Origin: a candidate division KSB1 bacterium
GTDB lineage: Bacteria; Zhuqueibacterota; Zhuqueibacteria; Residuimicrobiales; Krinioviventaceae
Assembly: GCA_034521575.1 (NCBI GenBank)
Contig: JAXHMJ010000003.1
Location: 558,001 to 622,000 of the forward strand
DNA length: 64,000 nucleotides
Direction: 5' to 3'
The translations under genes and the position numbers were made by a program. Every line of letters starts with the position of its first letter. Within the stretch, counting starts at the first letter, position 1. Shown one piece after another: positions 63,219 to 64,000 of the stretch. Below the pieces are notes generated by a model. The model saw nothing but the letters and a program-made list of their open reading frames with translations. It did not search any database and was not told the DNA's origin.

Positions 63219-63489
63219 AAAACCATCCAAAGCGACTCTGAAACCGGTCCTGTACTGTGCTTTACCTCTTCAATTCGTTCGGCATTGAGCCGGATAGAAA
63301 AACAATACGGAACGGATTACCGTTGTCTGGCTCTGCCTGAGGGGTTGTCTACCTTTATTTTTGCTGCTTAGGAACTTGTTCCATCCAATTTCGTTTAATT
63401 TTTTGTGGATAATGATCCCGATTTTGGAATGTATTCGTTTGCTTTTACGTTAATATTACTAAATATAGTCCGTTTTTATGGAGGTATAT

Positions 63490-63972
63490 ATGCACAGGAT
63501 TTATGCCATAGAACCCCTGGAAGCTCTCAAAATGTCTATACAGTCTGAAAAAGAGATGACAGAGTTTTATAAAAAAGCACAATCATTGTTTTATAACGAT
63601 GAAGCCGAATCCACCCTGAAACAGATGCTGAATGCGTGCCTGCAAAACCGACAAAAAAGTATCAGCCAATACAGCCAGGTAAGCGGAAAACGGATATTGT
63701 ATTTGAATTTGGACCGAAAACACCGGCTTAATTCTCTCATGCACTGTGGCAAAGACAGCCGGGAATCCATTAATACGGCAAAACGCAATGAAAAAGAGCT
63801 GGTGGATTTTTATATGACTCTGTCCCGACGGTTTCTGGATGCTGATTTGCGAGCTTTTTTCCGGAGTTTGGGTGACGAACATCAGGATCATCTGCACAAA
63901 CTCGAAAAACGATTCGAGAACCCGGAATTGTTTGATGAATCGGCAGAAAAACAGAATGCCGAAGCTGCCTGA
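63490..63972 (+). CDS. ferritin-like/rubrerythrin-related protein
   Basis: GGAGG precedes the ATG at 63490. The 160-residue helical protein has two half-motifs of the ferritin-like fold: ALKMSIQSEKEMTEFYKKA near 14-32 and AKRNEKELVDFYMTLSRRF with SLGDEHQDHLHKLEKRF near 98-140. The ExxE/ExxH iron ligands seem only partly present, so iron binding is uncertain. It may have a stress or oxygen-protection role; it is the last gene visible. Confidence 0.6.
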   Translation: MHRIYAIEPLEALKMSIQSEKEMTEFYKKAQSLFYNDEAESTLKQMLNACLQNRQKSISQYSQVSGKRILYLNLDRKHRLNSLMHCGKDSRESINTAKRNEKELVDFYMTLSRRFLDADLRAFFRSLGDEHQDHLHKLEKRFENPELFDESAEKQNAEAA

Positions 63973-64000
63973 CGCCTGATCAAAATTTGATCTTTTGGGC

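Noticed and set aside
1-64000. Insertion sequence or prophage in the window
   Set aside because: No transposase, integrase, phage structural gene or long terminal inverted repeats could be recognised on either strand.

Overview
The window looks like the chromosome of an FCB-group bacterium (Calditrichota, KSB1 or a related candidate lineage), probably from a metagenome. The evidence is the C-terminal NYPNPFNPET and APNPFNPSTT sorting-tail motifs on secreted proteins, a carboxypeptidase-like TonB receptor, Tat-exported oxidoreductases and a wealth of plant-polysaccharide genes. GC content is moderate. No rRNA, CRISPR array or intact insertion sequence was seen.

Layout. (1) 1-9.4 kb, + strand: WD40 and CapA-like secreted proteins, a GH51 arabinofuranosidase, a Tat-exported enolase-superfamily enzyme and two DASS anion symporters. 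(2) 9.4-15.8 kb, - strand: GH3 glycosidase, GntP gluconate permease, a Gfo/Idh/MocA oxidoreductase and an MDR dehydrogenase. (3) 16-31 kb: a secreted PHP-like protein, two tandem GH10 xylanases, a GH-A family glycosidase, an FAD lipoprotein, ThuA, an SSF symporter and a fucose/arabinose isomerase-like enzyme, with several decayed genes between them. Together regions 1-3 form a hemicellulose/pectin degradation and sugar-acid uptake island. (4) 31-40 kb: Hsp20, a small lipoprotein, and an ilvD-(ilvB remnant)-leuC-leuD operon preceded by a tiny ORF extremely rich in Ile, Val and Leu. (5) 40-50 kb: selenocysteine tRNA, a candidate small RNA, PPi-type phosphofructokinase, a DnaQ/GIY-YIG protein, STAS protein, a large sorting-tail protein, TPM/nucleotidyltransferase/LemA cluster and a CDF transporter. 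(6) 50-64 kb: Tat FAD enzyme, an ECF sigma/anti-sigma operon controlling an LTXXQ-like protein and a repeat protein, a pteridine-reductase-like SDR, a two-gene nucleotidyltransferase module, and a thiamin TonB receptor under a TPP riboswitch.

Two global patterns stand out. First, at least fourteen otherwise conserved genes carry single-base frame changes, several in homopolymers, each of which restores a family motif when corrected; this suggests indel errors in the assembly more than biology, so I annotate those genes as full CDS. Second, there are true-looking deletion scars and remnants (ilvB, a B1 metallo-beta-lactamase, ThuA/Gfo, an ECF sigma factor, an outer-membrane protein, an FG-GAP-like protein) that single-base errors cannot explain. 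The most interesting items are the putative branched-chain leader peptide, the orphan tRNA-Sec next to a promoter-terminator small RNA, the TPP-controlled TonB receptor and the deletion scars.
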